64,000 bases of DNA from Rhizobium sp. RCAM05350 (GCA_024426085.1 CP087974.1:434001-498000), one strand, 5' to 3'; counted from the first letter of the stretch, positions 32,140-43,745 are shown. Notes: generated by a model not told the origin, from the letters alone. Translations and numbers: made by a program.

Positions 32140-32378
32140 CGCTATCAATCCCATCTGCAATCTCCCACGTCATCAAACGCGGGGAGTTTGACATTCCAAC
32201 TTTGCAGATACAGGACACTTTAACTTTGCGGCTACATGTATCTATCACATAAGATAGATTATGGAACATAAATACCCCGCCGATCCAGCCTATACTGGAC
32301 ATCCACACCCCGATAACGCCGAGCGTCTTTTGCCACAACATCCCATATCATCGACCGCGCTTACGGAAAGGCTCATGA

Positions 32379-33122
32379 TCAGTTCGCATCCATGACTGAA
32401 CCGCAGGTCAGGTTGATAATCGTGCCGGTCATTGCGCCGGCGCGCTCAGACGCTGCAAAGGCCGCGGCGTCGGCGACTTCCGACAGTCTGGGCAAGCGGC
32501 CAAGCGCTGTGCCTTGATCCATTCCGGTTCCGCGTCCTGTGGCCAGGTTTCCGGCAGAGCGTCGGCGCGAAGACACACCACCCGAATGCCGTGTGGACCA
32601 AGTTCGCCCGCCAGAGATCGGCTGAGAGCCTCGACTGCAGTGCAGCCAACCTCAAATCCGCCCGTCCGGTGGTAGACGCGGTCCCGACCGGAAAGGCCCG
32701 CAGATGTCGAAGACAGCGTCAGGATGACACCAGCGCGGTTGGGAATCATCCTGCATGCAGCAGCGCGCCGTAACGAAGTTCGTTCGTATGCCGGTCTCAG
32801 CAGGCGCCAGAACGTCGTCCACGCTCATGTCGATCAACGGTTGGCCCTGTAAATCGCCGCGAATGCTGACGGCGTTGACACCGATATCGATGCGGCCGGC
32901 CAAGTCAATCACACGCTCGGCATGCTCTTCGGCAGACATTTCATCGAGCGCATCGACCTGTGCGGCATCGGCGTCGAGGGATTTCATGAGCGTTAGCACC
33001 GGTTCGAATGTTCGCCCTGCCAGGAACAGCTTCGCTCCTTCACGGGCAAAGGTGGTAGCAATGCTGCGGCCAAGATGCCCGGCGGCGCCATGGATGATAG
33101 CTGTCTTGTCCTTGAGCAACAT
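32379..33122 (-). CDS. Divergent SDR-family protein (frame-broken)
   Basis: A Rossmann start (KTAIIHGAAGHLGRSIATTF) and later segments VGCTAVEALSRSLAGELGPH and MTGTIINLTCG show a short-chain dehydrogenase fold. Breaks lie near 32735 and 32535. In the region where the catalytic Tyr-x3-Lys should be, the sequence reads GGFEVGCTAVEAL, so the motif is absent, as in some SDR-like subgroups that may not be dehydrogenases. ATG 33122 has AAGGA 8 bases upstream. About 247 residues. The substrate is unknown. Confidence 0.75.
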
Positions 33123-33157
33123 GAACTCCATCCTTTCTTTTGCCGCCGCCTGACGGC

Positions 33158-33609
33158 TCATTGCGTCGCGTAGATTCGTGTTTCGAGATTGCCGATCGCT
33201 TCGCTCCACCCTGTCTGCACATCGGCATCGCTCGGAATTGTTTCCAGGCGCCGCAGGCGAAATGTCATTTCGGTTTGTCCCTGGCTGTCGCGCAGATCGA
33301 CGCTTGCTACCGGTGCCTTCGCTGTCGGGGTGTCTGGATCGCCCCAGGTAAACACCAGCCGTTCAAGCGGGATGATGTCGAGATAGACCCCGACGGTCGC
33401 AAAACGCGCCTGTGCGGACGTTTATCAATGTGTAGGCGTAGGTGCCGCCGATCCGTAAATCGATAGAAATGCTCTCGATCGGGGGTGATGAATCCCCGTG
33501 GATGGTGCCAGTGCGGAAATTCTGCGGGATTGGTCCAGAGATCCCACACCCGTTTCCGCTCAGCCCGGAGCAAGCGAATAATCGAGAGTTCCGCGTCGGA
33601 TTCAATCAC
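33158..33609 (-). CDS. SRPBCC/AHSA1-like protein (frame-broken)
   Basis: Joined pieces give IRLLRAERKRVWDLWTNPAEF, IDLRIGGTYAYTLINV and VFTWGDPDTPTAKAPVASVD, the pattern of the AHSA1/START-like family. Frame breaks occur near 33490, 33425 and 33365. The GTG start overlaps the ArsR stop, so the two are translationally coupled. Such ArsR-SRPBCC pairs are common in proteobacteria. No ligand is known. Confidence 0.8.
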
Positions 33610-33940
33610 CGCCCTCCTCCTTCTCAAGTGTGTCGAGGCGCTCCTCAAGCAGATCGAACCGTTCGTTCCAATCCTTGCGGTGGACGTCGATCCATTGGGC
33701 TGCATCGTCAAGCGGTTGGGTGCAGAGGCTGACCACGCGCCACTGTGCCCGCGCGGTACGGCTTATAAGGCCGGCGCGTTCAAGCACCTTGAGATGCTGC
33801 GAGACCGCCGACCAGCTCATCATGAATGGCTCCGCCAATTCCCGCGCCGTTGCCGAACCTTCGCGAAGACGCGACAGGATGCCACGGCGGGTCGCGTCAG
33901 CCAAGGCGGAAAACACCAGGTCGAGGGTTGCTATTGCCAA
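33602..33940 (-). CDS. ArsR-family transcriptional regulator
   Basis: The unbroken 112-residue winged-helix protein reads DLVFSALADATRRGILSRL, MMSWSAVSQHLKVLERAGL, ISRTARAQWRVVSLC. No metal-binding cysteine motif of the ArsR α3 type is present. The start is TTG at 33940, 8 bases after AAAGAG. It probably controls itself and the SRPBCC gene. Confidence 0.88.
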   Translation of the reverse strand: MAIATLDLVFSALADATRRGILSRLREGSATARELAEPFMMSWSAVSQHLKVLERAGLISRTARAQWRVVSLCTQPLDDAAQWIDVHRKDWNERFDLLEERLDTLEKEEGGD

Positions 33941-34150
33941 TGAAGCGACTCTTTAATTAAGTAATTACTTCATCAGTAGCGTGCCGCCTCTTTGTCGTCA
34001 AGATCGAGATTTCCGGTTGAATGCGTGCGCGAGGTCTTGATGCCGGGCCTATTGCCGTGAAAACCCTGCTGACCCAATCCGCGCTTGACCTTGGACCTCG
34101 CCCGGGCTTAAGCGATACCAGCTTCAAACGTCAGCGAAAGACCGGACCCG

Positions 34151-35104
34151 ATGAGCGATTTGCGCATTCTTTCAGATGCTTTCATTCCTGAATTGCCAGG
34201 ACGCTATAATGGCAAGGTCCGCGACAATTACGACCTGCCGGATGGCAATCGCATCATCATCGCCACCGACCGGCTGAGCGCCTTCGATGTGATCCTGACC
34301 GCAATCCCATTCAAGGGTCAGGTGCTGACCCAGACGGCCCGGTACTGGTTCGAGGAAACCGCTGACATCTGCCCGAACCATGTCGTGTCCTATCCGGACC
34401 CCAATGTCGTCATCGGCACACGGCTGGATATCCTGCCGGTCGAGATCGTCGTGCGCGGTTATCTTGCCGGAACGACCAGCACGTCGATCCTGACCAAATA
34501 CCGCAATGGTGAGCGCGACATGTATGGCATCCACTTGCCGGACGGCCTGAAGGACAACGAAAAGCTGCCGCAGCCGATCATCACACCAACCAGCAAAGCC
34601 TTTGATGGCGGCCATGATGAGCCGCTCTCGGCCGATGAAATCCTGTCGCAGAAGCTTTTGACGGCCGATCAATGGGAAACCGTTTCGCGCTACGCGCTGG
34701 CGTTGTTTGCCCGCGGCCAGCAGCGTGCTGCCGAACGCGGCCTTATCCTGGTCGATACCAAGTATGAATTCGGCACAGACAAGGACGGCCGTATCGTTCT
34801 TGCCGACGAGATCCATACGCCGGACAGCAGCCGCTACTGGATCGCCGAGAGCTACGCGCAGAGCTTTGCCTCAGGCGCGCGTCCCAAGAGCTTTGACAAG
34901 GATTTTGTTCGTGCCTGGGTGACGGAACGCTGCGATCCCTACAAGGATCTGATCCCGGAAATTCCGGCCGATCTCGTCGAGCAGACGTCAAAAGTCTACA
35001 TCGAAGCCTTTGAGACAATAACCGGCAAGCGTTTCGTTGCCGATCTCTCCGGCGCTACCGTTCTCGATCGCATCCGCGGAAATCTGCAGCCTTATTTCAG
35101 CTGA
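34151..35104 (+). CDS. purC: SAICAR synthase
   Basis: Phosphoribosylaminoimidazole-succinocarboxamide synthase joins CAIR and aspartate in purine synthesis. The 317-residue unbroken frame has [48 protein letters not shown] and [12 protein letters not shown]. The length matches the longer of two purC types seen in rhizobia, so a second copy may exist elsewhere in the genome. It is a single gene. Confidence 0.96.
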   Translation: MSDLRILSDAFIPELPGRYNGKVRDNYDLPDGNRIIIATDRLSAFDVILTAIPFKGQVLTQTARYWFEETADICPNHVVSYPDPNVVIGTRLDILPVEIVVRGYLAGTTSTSILTKYRNGERDMYGIHLPDGLKDNEKLPQPIITPTSKAFDGGHDEPLSADEILSQKLLTADQWETVSRYALALFARGQQRAAERGLILVDTKYEFGTDKDGRIVLADEIHTPDSSRYWIAESYAQSFASGARPKSFDKDFVRAWVTERCDPYKDLIPEIPADLVEQTSKVYIEAFETITGKRFVADLSGATVLDRIRGNLQPYFS

Positions 35105-35124
35105 ACGATGTCGGCTGATCGCGT

Positions 35125-35961
35125 TTAGCTGACCGCGTCGCCCTCATCGCTGACGTCGAATTCCAGCCGCATGCCGTCATAGGCCGGCTGGATGTGATCC
35201 GCCGTCTCGCGCATCACCGTCTCGTAGTCGAGCGGTGTGTGCATATGGGTCAGCACGGCGCGCTTCGGCGAAAAGCGCTTGATCCAGCCGAGCGATTGTT
35301 CCAGCGACAGGTGGCTCGGGTGGAACTTGTACTGCAGTGTGTCGATCACCAGCATGTCCAGCCCGGCGAGCTTGCCGATCGTATCCTGCGGAAAATCGCT
35401 GACATCGCTGCAATAGGCAAAGCCGCCGATGCGGAACCCCATCGACATGATGCTGCCATGGTGCTGAAGCACCGGCTGGAACAGGATGGTGCCGCCGGCG
35501 CCGGTGATCGCGACAGGCGCCATTGACGGATCGATGATCCTGGGCTCAACGATCGGCGGATAGCCGCTGCCCTCCGGCGTCTCCATGCAGTAGCGAAATC
35601 CCTCGCGGATGCGCTCCATCGTCAGCGCATCGGCCCAGATCGGCACGCGTCTGCCGGTGTATTGAACATAGCCGCGCAGATCGTCGATTCCGTGAATATG
35701 GTCGGCATGGGGATGCGAATAGAGGACTGCGTCGATATTTTGAACCTTTGCCGCGATCATCTGTTCATGAAAGTCAGGCCCGGTATCGATGACGACCGTG
35801 GTTATCCCGCCGTCGGGGCCAATTTGTTCGACCAGCAGCGCAGCGCGGCTGCGGCGGTTTTTCGGATTGGTGGGATCGCAGGCGCCCCAGTCGCCATTGA
35901 TGCGCGGCACGCCGGGAGACGAGCCGCAGCCGAGAATGGTGAAGACCCGCCTCACCGCCAT
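35125..35961 (-). CDS. MBL-fold hydrolase (PhnP/phosphodiesterase type)
   Basis: The metallo-β-lactamase motif is YSHPHADHIHGIDDLRGY. Further metal ligands are in AYCSDVSDF and LTHMHTPLDY. The core starts RRVFTILGCGSSPGVPRING. ATG 35961 (MAVRRVF) is preferred because it directly follows the tatD stop, and the longer frame overlaps tatD. About 278 residues, unbroken. It forms a unit with metG and tatD, as in many rhizobia. It probably acts on a cyclic phosphodiester. Confidence 0.88.
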   Translation of the reverse strand: MAVRRVFTILGCGSSPGVPRINGDWGACDPTNPKNRRSRAALLVEQIGPDGGITTVVIDTGPDFHEQMIAAKVQNIDAVLYSHPHADHIHGIDDLRGYVQYTGRRVPIWADALTMERIREGFRYCMETPEGSGYPPIVEPRIIDPSMAPVAITGAGGTILFQPVLQHHGSIMSMGFRIGGFAYCSDVSDFPQDTIGKLAGLDMLVIDTLQYKFHPSHLSLEQSLGWIKRFSPKRAVLTHMHTPLDYETVMRETADHIQPAYDGMRLEFDVSDEGDAVS

Positions 35962-35962
35962 G

Positions 35963-36741
35963 TTACAATCTCGGCATCTTGGAAAAGACGCGGAAAGCAT
36001 TGTCGGTGGTGATCGTGGCAATCTCGTCCACCGACACGCCGATCGTCTCGGCCAGAACTTGCGCTGTGTGCGCCACGTAGGCCGGTTCGTTGCGCTTGCC
36101 CCGGAACGGTTTTGGCGCCAGATATGGCGCGTCGGTTTCGACGATCATCCGGTCGTGCGGAACGGTCTTGGCGATCTCGCGCAGCTCCTCCGATTTCGGA
36201 AATGTCAGGATGCCGGAAAACGAGATATAGCCGCCAAGGTCGACGCCGACCTTTGCCAGTTCCGGGCCGGACGAGAAACAATGGAGAAGGAAAGGGAAGG
36301 CCCCCTTCCCTGTTTCCTCGGTCAGGATCGCGGCCATGTCATCATCGGCCGAACGGCTGTGAATGACCAGCGGCAGCTGGGTTTGCCGGGCGGCGGCGAT
36401 ATGGCGGTGCAGGCCGATCGCCTGCGCATCACGCGGTGCGTTGTCGTAGAAGTAATCGAGCCCGGCTTCACCAATGGCCACGACCTTCGGATGCGCCGAC
36501 AGGCGCACCAGATCGTCCGTCTCGATATCCAGTTCCTCATCGGCATTATGCGGATGAGTGCCGACGGAGCAGAAGACGTTGGCATAGTTTTCTGCGATGG
36601 CAAGGATCGTGTCGAACTTCTTCACGCGTCGAGATGGTGATCATCTGGCCGACGCCGGCCACACGTGCGCGCTCGACGATCGCGTCGTCGCTCGGCGTCG
36701 AAATCCGGAAAGTCCAGATGGCAATGGGTATCGATCAGCAT
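35963..36741 (-). CDS. tatD: TatD-family DNase (frame-broken near the N-terminus)
   Basis: This metal-dependent hydrolase has the HxH motif in [48 protein letters not shown] and [16 protein letters not shown]. Breaks lie near 36690 and 36628. The joined length of 259 residues is normal. The start lies 13 bases after the metG stop. Confidence 0.93.
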
Positions 36742-36753
36742 CGCGAGCTGTCC

Positions 36754-38306
36754 TTATGCTTCCGGCGGGACGTAGCGCAGGAAAACCGGCTTGGGTGCTT
36801 CCAGCGCCGTTCCGGCAATCAGGCGTCCGGCTTGGCCGAGAGACGAAAAATCGCGCTTGTCCGCAGGCACGGCCACGAGGTCGAGCAGCTTTCCAGCCGA
36901 TTCCCGGCATGAAGGGCTGCAGCAGAATGGCGATCTGGCGCACGACATCCGCCGTGACGTAGAGAACGGTTGCCATGCGCGCGGGATCGGTCTTCTTCAG
37001 CGCCCAGGGTTCCTGGCTCGCAAAATAACGGTCGGCTTCGGAAACGACGGCGATGATCGAGGCCAGCGCCCGGTGGATCATCAGCGCGTTCATGTCGTCG
37101 CGGGTCGAGGCATGCAGCGCATCGGCCGTTGCCAGCATTGCTGTGTCTTCATCGGTCAGCGCGCCGCATTCCGGGATCTGCCCGTCGCAGTTCTTGACGA
37201 TCATCGACAGTGAACGGCTGGCGAGGTTGCCGATACCGTTGGCGAGGTCGGAATTGATGCGGGTGGCAATCCCCTCCTCGCTATAGCTGCCGTCCTGGCC
37301 GAAGGAGACTTCAGCGCAGGAAGAAATAACGGATCGGATCAAGGCCGAAATGCGCGACGAGATTGACGGGATCGACGACGTTGCCAAGCGACTTCGACAT
37401 CTTCTCGCCCTTGTTGAGCAGGAATCCGTGGGCAAAAACCTTCTTCGGCAGCGGCAGGCCGGCCGACATCAGGAAGGCTGGCCAGTAGACGGCATGGAAG
37501 CGGATGATGTCCTTGCCGATCATGTGAATGTTCGCCGGCCAGAACTTGGCGCGCGGGCCTTCCGGATCGGTGAGATAACCGGTCGCGGTGATGTAGTTGG
37601 TCAGCGCGTCGACCCAGACATACATGACATGGCTCGGATCGTTGGGAACCGGAATGCCCCAGTCGAATGTCGTGCGCGACATCGAGAGATCGCGCAGGCC
37701 GGATTTCACGAAGGAAATCACCTCGTTGCGGCGCTCTGCCGGACCGATGAACTCCGGATTGTCCTCATAGTGCTTGAGCAGTTTGTCCTGGTAGGCGGAG
37801 AGCCTGAAGAAGTAGCTGGCTTCCTCCACCCATTCGACCGGCGAGCCCTGCGGCCCGTAGCGCACGCCATCAGCGCGCACTTCCGTTTCGCCTTCCTGAT
37901 AGTAGGCTTCGTCGCGCACCGAGTACCAGCCGGAATAGCTGTCCTTGTAGAGATCACCCGCCTCGCCCATGCGGATCCAGATGTCCTTGACCGCTTCGTG
38001 ATGACGCGGTTCGGTCGTGCGGATGAAGTCGTCATTGGAGGCGTTGAGCAGAACAGCCATGCTCTGGAACTCGGCCGAGTTGCGGTCGGCCAATTCCTGT
38101 GGGCTGATGCCTTCCTTGCGTGCTGTCTGCTGCATCTTCTGGCCGTGTTCGTCGGTACCCGTCAAAAACAGAACCTCGCGCCCTTCCAGCCGCTGGTAGC
38201 GCGCCATCGCATCGGTCGCAATCAACTCGTAGGCATGACCGATATGCGGCTTGCCGTTCGGATAGGAGATCGTGGTGGTGATGTAGAATGGAGACGTGTC
38301 GGTCAT
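36754..38306 (-). CDS. metG: Methionyl-tRNA synthetase (two frame breaks)
   Basis: This essential enzyme is of class I. The HIGH motif is [11 protein letters not shown] and the KMSKS motif [11 protein letters not shown]. An extra T near 37314 breaks FFLR from [14 protein letters not shown], and an extra G near 36898 leads to the ending [18 protein letters not shown]. The joined length of about 517 residues fits the short MetG form without the C-terminal tRNA-binding domain. Because the gene is essential, the breaks are almost surely sequence errors. Confidence 0.96.
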
Positions 38307-38443
38307 GATCGGGTTTCGGCCTGTGTCTGATCTTTGGGTGTCTGGCTCTTAGCGCATCCGATGACGGGATGAAACAGGCGACGCTAGAAAAGGCGCGCTT
38401 CACATCATCCCGATCGGCAAGTCCACGACGGCCGCAGTCGAAT

Positions 38444-39474
38444 TTATGCGGCTGCTTTCACATCGTCGAGAATAGCAAGAATTGTCTGCTTACGATCCAG
38501 ATTATAGGCCTGCGCGACGGAGAGGCGCTCGGTAATTCCGGCAGAAAGCCGGGCGTAGTGGTCGGCTATAGCGATATCGCCACTGCGCCCGGCCTCTCTC
38601 GCTTGCCTCATGATATGCGACGTGACCAGCGCCGCGAAGAAATCAAAAATGGTTTCGCTGTCCTTGCCCGCCAGCACGTCGGCCAGCTTGTGCATGTCCT
38701 TGCGAATGGCTGGTTCCTGTCCGCTCAGGATGGTCTCAAAGGCCATCATGATATCGAGACCGCCATAGTTGATCAGCTTCAGCGCCTCCGAGACGCTGCC
38801 CTGCGCCGAGGCCAGCACTTTTGCGCGTTCGGCCCGGACAGATCGAGGCCAAGATTGTTCATGGCGTCCCGCAACGCCCCGGGCGCCAGCGGTTTCAACT
38901 GCAGCGGCAGGCAGCGCGAGCGAATAGTCGGCAAGAGCTTGCCCGGCGCATGCGTCAAAACCAGGAACAGCGAGCGCTTGGGCGGCTCCTCGAGAATTTT
39001 CAGGATCGCATTGGCAGCGTTGCGATTGAGGTCGTCGGCCGGATCGACGATGACGATCCGCCAATTGCCGGTTCCGGATGTTTGTGAAAAGAATTTTCCG
39101 GCGCGGCGCACTTCATCGACGGTGATGGCGCTTTTGACCTTGCCGGTCTTTTCATCAACCGGGCGCGTCAGGTGCAAGAGGTTATGCGAGGCACCCGATG
39201 CGATCTGCCGGCTGACGATCGAGCCCGGATCGGGATCGGCGAGCACATCAGGCGCCTGCGCGGGGTCCGGATGTGTCAGCACGTGATTGGCAAAGCGGAA
39301 GGCAAGCGTCGCCTTGCCGATCCCCGCCGGTCCTTCGATCAGGATGGCATGATGCCCTTTGCCCGACCGGTAGCTCTGCGCCAGAAAATGCTCGGCGTCG
39401 GCATGGCCGAAGAGCCGCATGTTTTCCGCCGGCGAGATGGCGCCGTCCAGAACGTCGAACCTGTCCGTGCTCAT
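38444..39474 (-). CDS. holB: DNA polymerase III delta' subunit (one frame break)
   Basis: This clamp-loader subunit has a P-loop-like IEGPAGIGKATLAFRFANHV, the SRC motif TIRSRCLPLQL and the KILEEPPKRSLFLVLTH segment. A break near 38825 joins DLSG to ERAKVLASAQGSVSEALKL and the C-terminal helical domain. About 343 residues. It lies between tmk and metG in the order common in alphaproteobacteria. Confidence 0.94.
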
Positions 39475-39486
39475 TGCGCCGCTTCC

Positions 39487-40318
<832 letters not shown>

Positions 40319-41473
40319 CTAAAGCCAGAAGAACAGCAGTTCCTGCAACGCATCAATGGCACGGCTCGTCAGCGTCCCCTCGCCCACGGCCGCGGCGGTT
40401 TCAACCGAAACCTCGCGCAACAGCCGCTCGCCGTTCCAGATCCTCAGCGTGCCCACCTCCACGCCCGCCTCGACCGGCGTCAGCAGCGGCCAGCGATAGA
40501 TCACCTTGGCCGAGAGCCGATCCGGGTTGTTCACGGGCACGAGAACATCGACCGGGTCACGGGTAACCAGTGCCACATGCGAGACGGCGCCGCCATAGAT
40601 GCTGGCCTCACCAAGGGTATCGCCAGCCTCGAACAATCGTTTCTTTTCAAACGCGGCCATCGACCAATCGAGGACTTTTCGCGTTTCCTCGATGCGCTCC
40701 TTGTCACTGGCAAGACCGCCGAGTGCGAGGAAAACTCGCCGTCCGTCCTTTTGCATGGTCGCGACCATGCCATAGCCGAACCCCTCAGCAAATCCGGTCG
40801 CAAATCCGTCAACACCAATATTGACTGATATCAGCGGCGTGCGATTGCGCTGCAGGATCTTGTTCCATTCGAATTCGGTCTGGGCGTAATATTTGAAAAA
40901 GTCGGGATAACTGCTGTGGATATGTTGGGCAAGCAGCGCCAGGTCACGCATCGAAGTCTTGTTTTCGGGATCAGGAAGCCCGGTCGCATTGCGAAAGACG
41001 GAGGCCGAAAGCCCAAGTTCACGGGCGCGTTCGGTCATCCGCTTGGCAAAGGCCTCCTCGCTGCCTGTCATGCCCTCGCCTAGAATGATGCAGGCATCGT
41101 TGGCAAGCTGGACGGTGACGCCCTGGATGAGATCGACAACACGGATGCGCGATTTCAAGGCGGCGAACATCGTCGATGTTCCCGACGGCGCGCCGCCGGT
41201 CCGCCATGCGTGCTCGGAGACAGGAAATTCTGTATCGAGCGTCAGCTCGTTCTTACGGATCGCATCGAAGACCACTTCCATGGTCATCAGCTTGGCGAGC
41301 GATGCCGGCGGCACCTGTGCATTTTCATCCTTGGCGAAAAGAACCGTGCCTGTCTCGGCATCGATCAGGTAGACCTGCTTCGCTTTGGTTTCGAAGGCCT
41401 GCGCCTGCGCCGCCAAGGGGGCGCAGGCAATCAAGACAAAAGAAATGAAAACCGAGACCAGTCGTATACGCAT
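40319..41473 (-). CDS. D-alanyl-D-alanine carboxypeptidase family protein with altered SxN and KTG motifs
   Basis: A signal peptide (MRIRLVSVFISFVLIACAPL) precedes a penicillin-binding-protein domain of the DacA/DacC type. The nucleophile motif SxxK is intact in PPASLAKLMTM. The second motif, normally SxN, reads QLANDAC, and the third, normally KTG, reads DGFATGFAEG, so the serine and the lysine are both replaced. A C-terminal beta domain (LLTPVEAGVEVGTLRIWNGE) and a terminal hydrophobic helix are present. About 384 residues, unbroken. ATG 41473 follows GGAG. It is annotated by fold, and carboxypeptidase activity is doubtful. Confidence 0.85.
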   Translation of the reverse strand: MRIRLVSVFISFVLIACAPLAAQAQAFETKAKQVYLIDAETGTVLFAKDENAQVPPASLAKLMTMEVVFDAIRKNELTLDTEFPVSEHAWRTGGAPSGTSTMFAALKSRIRVVDLIQGVTVQLANDACIILGEGMTGSEEAFAKRMTERARELGLSASVFRNATGLPDPENKTSMRDLALLAQHIHSSYPDFFKYYAQTEFEWNKILQRNRTPLISVNIGVDGFATGFAEGFGYGMVATMQKDGRRVFLALGGLASDKERIEETRKVLDWSMAAFEKKRLFEAGDTLGEASIYGGAVSHVALVTRDPVDVLVPVNNPDRLSAKVIYRWPLLTPVEAGVEVGTLRIWNGERLLREVSVETAAAVGEGTLTSRAIDALQELLFFWL

Positions 41474-41542
41474 TCCAAACTCCGGTGCCTTCTCCGGCAA
41501 TAGCAGCCGGCCCACCGGGGATCAATCGCTGAAGGGTCGGTA

Positions 41543-42574
41543 TTAGCGCGACACTCTTGCGTTTGGCGTATTCGACAATCGAATTCGACGTCAGCGGGTT
41601 CTGGTCAACGAGAATGGCATCGAAAGCCGTCTCAGGATCGCTGACGCGCTTCGACATACGCTGCCGCATAGGCCATGTTGCCATCGGGCAGCGGAATATA
41701 GGCCGGGCGCTCCCGTGGGATCGGACCGATTTCCGGCAGCATCGCGAAAGCATCAAGCCCAGCCGACGAGGCGCGCGGTGTATCGGTTTCGGCAAGGGCC
41801 GTTACAGGCACGCCCATGTCCATATTCGTTTTGGACGGGATGGTCAGCGTGCCGAGGTTGCCGACCTGTTTGCGCAACGGTTCGTTCGAGGCAACCATCA
41901 CACCTGTGGCGATCTGGCCTTCGGGGAATGCATTCGGGGGTACGATCGCCCTTCTTGACATAGGACGCCATCAGGTAAGGCATATCGTTGCCCTCGAGCG
42001 GCGCCTTGCCGATATATTGTACGCGAACCTGGGCACTGCCCTTACGCTTCATATCGAGAAAATCGGCGGTCTTGGACGAGACGTCGATAATGCGGCCATA
42101 TTCATAGGGACCACGATCATTGACGCGGACGACGACTGACGTGCCGTTTTCAAGGTTGGTGACGCGAGCATAGCTCGGCAGCGGGAATGTCGGATGGGCT
42201 GCAGACAGGTGGTACTTGTCGTAGACTTCGCCGTTCGCCGTCAGGCGGCCGTGAAACGCGGACCCGTACCACGACGACATGCCGGTCTTGTTGTAGCCGA
42301 AATCCTCTTTCGGCTGATACCATTTGCCCTTGACCTGATAGGCTTTGCCGACTTGATAGCGGCCGCCACCCTTGGGGACGGCTTTACCCTCCCCCACAAC
42401 GCGCGGGCTGGCTTTCACGCCATAGATCGACTCGGCGAAATACTCCTTGCTGCGTGTCTTGTCCTTCTTGACGCTCCCCGTCGATCCGCATGCGGTCAGC
42501 CCGACGCAGAGCACCGGAATGGCGGCAACGCGCAATCCCTTGAAGAAAAAAGCCGCAGTCAGATTGGAAGTCAT
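41543..42574 (-). CDS. rlpA: RlpA-like septal ring lytic transglycosylase lipoprotein (frame-broken)
   Basis: A lipoprotein signal with lipobox (CVGLTACG) precedes the double-psi barrel of RlpA: GMSSWYGSAFHGRLTANGE, LPSYARVTNLENGTSVVVRV, NDRGPYEYGRIIDVS. Breaks near 41952 and 41645 lead into a long, poorly conserved tail. The exact end is uncertain. The TAA at 41543-41545, before dac, is the most plausible and would need one more break near 41570. RlpA cleaves naked glycan at the septum. Confidence 0.85.
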
Positions 42575-42843
42575 ATGCCCCACATCGCCATTCGTAAAAG
42601 CCGTACGCAGTACCCTCTCGCGCTTGCCCCCATGAAAGTACCGGCGTCACGAAACGTAACAGTCGATTAATCATGACAACAACGTGGCGAAATTGCGAAT
42701 GGTTAACCGTGCCGGAATGAAACAATTTGGATTATGGTTTATGAATAGTTAACGGTCGATGGCCGCAGCATTGTGGGGATAGTTCCGCAGACGTTGAAAA
42801 TCCTGGACTATCTTGCCGATGGCAAGTGTTGGCGCTCGCTCCT

Positions 42844-43073
42844 AGCAGACATATTCGATGATGTGATAGCTGATGCCGACAATGGTGCCGTCGACATCAT
42901 GAATAAAGGCAGGAATATACTGTGGATCCGGGCGGCACGCAGATGGCGCTGGTGGATTCCTGCTGAGTGGCCACCATTTCCGGCATATATCCGTCCGGCG
43001 TCTCAAGGGCTGCATAAGCCGGTAACACCGCCGCGAAACCGAGCATGATCAAAATCAGCAGTCTTCTGAACAT
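42844..43073 (-). CDS. Small secreted protein (one frame break)
   Basis: A signal peptide MFRRLLILIMLGFAAVLPAYA is followed by about 55 residues. The sequence reads VATQQESTSAICVPP and, after a break near 42925, QYIPAFIHDVDGTIVGISYH with a final IIEYVC and TAG at 42844. GGAG stands 6 bases before ATG 43073. Two cysteines could form a disulfide. The family is not recognised. Confidence 0.65.
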
Positions 43074-43303
43074 CGCCATCTCCGCAAATTTGCTGAATAA
43101 TGAGGAGAACAGGAAGACGGGTGTTTTGTTCCAAAGTTCTCCCTGCTTGTTGTGCATCGCAGGAGCTTCGGCATGCTGCGGAACCGGTTGACGTTCCCAA
43201 TCGGCAAGCTATAAAGCGATCCGTGACAGGCTGATGTCCATATCTTCGCACTTGGGAAACCACCACCCGCCGAAACGGTATCACCTGCAACGCCCGTCAT
43301 CAG

Positions 43304-43342
43304 GAAGAGTGTCCGAGTGGTTTAAGGAACCGGTCTTGAAAT
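43304..43342 (+). repeat. attL: 5' half of tRNA-Ser, 39-bp direct repeat
   Basis: Identical over 39 bases to the first 39 bases of the tRNA-Ser gene at 61446, ending in the anticodon loop. The sequence diverges at once on both sides. It marks the left end of the integrated element. Confidence 0.9.
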
Positions 43343-43510
43343 TCGGATATTACCATCCGCTTTAATGCTGCCGTGTCCTGATCTGTCCATACTTATCAAC
43401 GCTTTAGCTTTACCCGCGTCCGCTTCTGTACGGAACCATATCGGAACGTGCTACGCAGTTGCGTTGCAAAAATCGTAGCAATGTGTTCCGCAAACGTTCG
43501 GAGCAGGAAC

Positions 43511-43703
43511 ATGGATGACAAACCCATCGTTGGCGACCTGCTAATAGGCGCCGAGGCTATTGCAGGAATATGTCGATCTGACGCGCCGGAAGGTCTATGA
43601 TTTCAACGCCCAAAGGGTGATGCCGTCGTTCAAGATCGGCAAGACTGTTGCTGCGCGCAAATTGACTCTGACGAAATGGATTGAAGACCTGGAGGGGAGC
43701 TGA
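43511..43703 (+). CDS. Small HTH DNA-binding protein, AlpA/excisionase-like (one frame break)
   Basis: About 63 residues: MDDKPIVGDLLIGAEAIA, then after a one-base break near 43562 EYVDLTRRKVYDFNAQRVMP and FKIGKTVAARKLTLTKWIED. This matches the winged-HTH excisionase/AlpA pattern of small prophage proteins. GGAG is 7 bases before the ATG. It lies directly inside attL, opposite the integrase end. Confidence 0.7.
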
Positions 43704-43745
43704 CGCGGCCTTGACACCCACCCACGGGCTGTCACCCTTCTCCCT

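Larger units (their letters stand above)
31290..32240. mobile_element. Chimeric insertion-sequence remnant (IS30-like plus ISNCY-like halves)
   Basis: The left half encodes the C-terminal catalytic part of an IS30-type transposase. The right half encodes the N-terminal HTH part of an ISNCY-type transposase and ends in a terminal sequence rich in CTTTAACTTTGCG/CTTTGCAGATACAGG repeats (about 32195-32240). The two meet near 31700. Neither element is complete. Confidence 0.75.

Noticed and set aside
37350..38330. Plus-strand open frame (326 codons) opposite metG
   Set aside because: Antisense shadow of an essential gene.
41325..41795. RlpA continuing through to 41325
   Set aside because: This would run through the start of the dac gene, whose start, ribosome site and signal peptide are clear; a further frame break and the TAA at 41543 are more likely.
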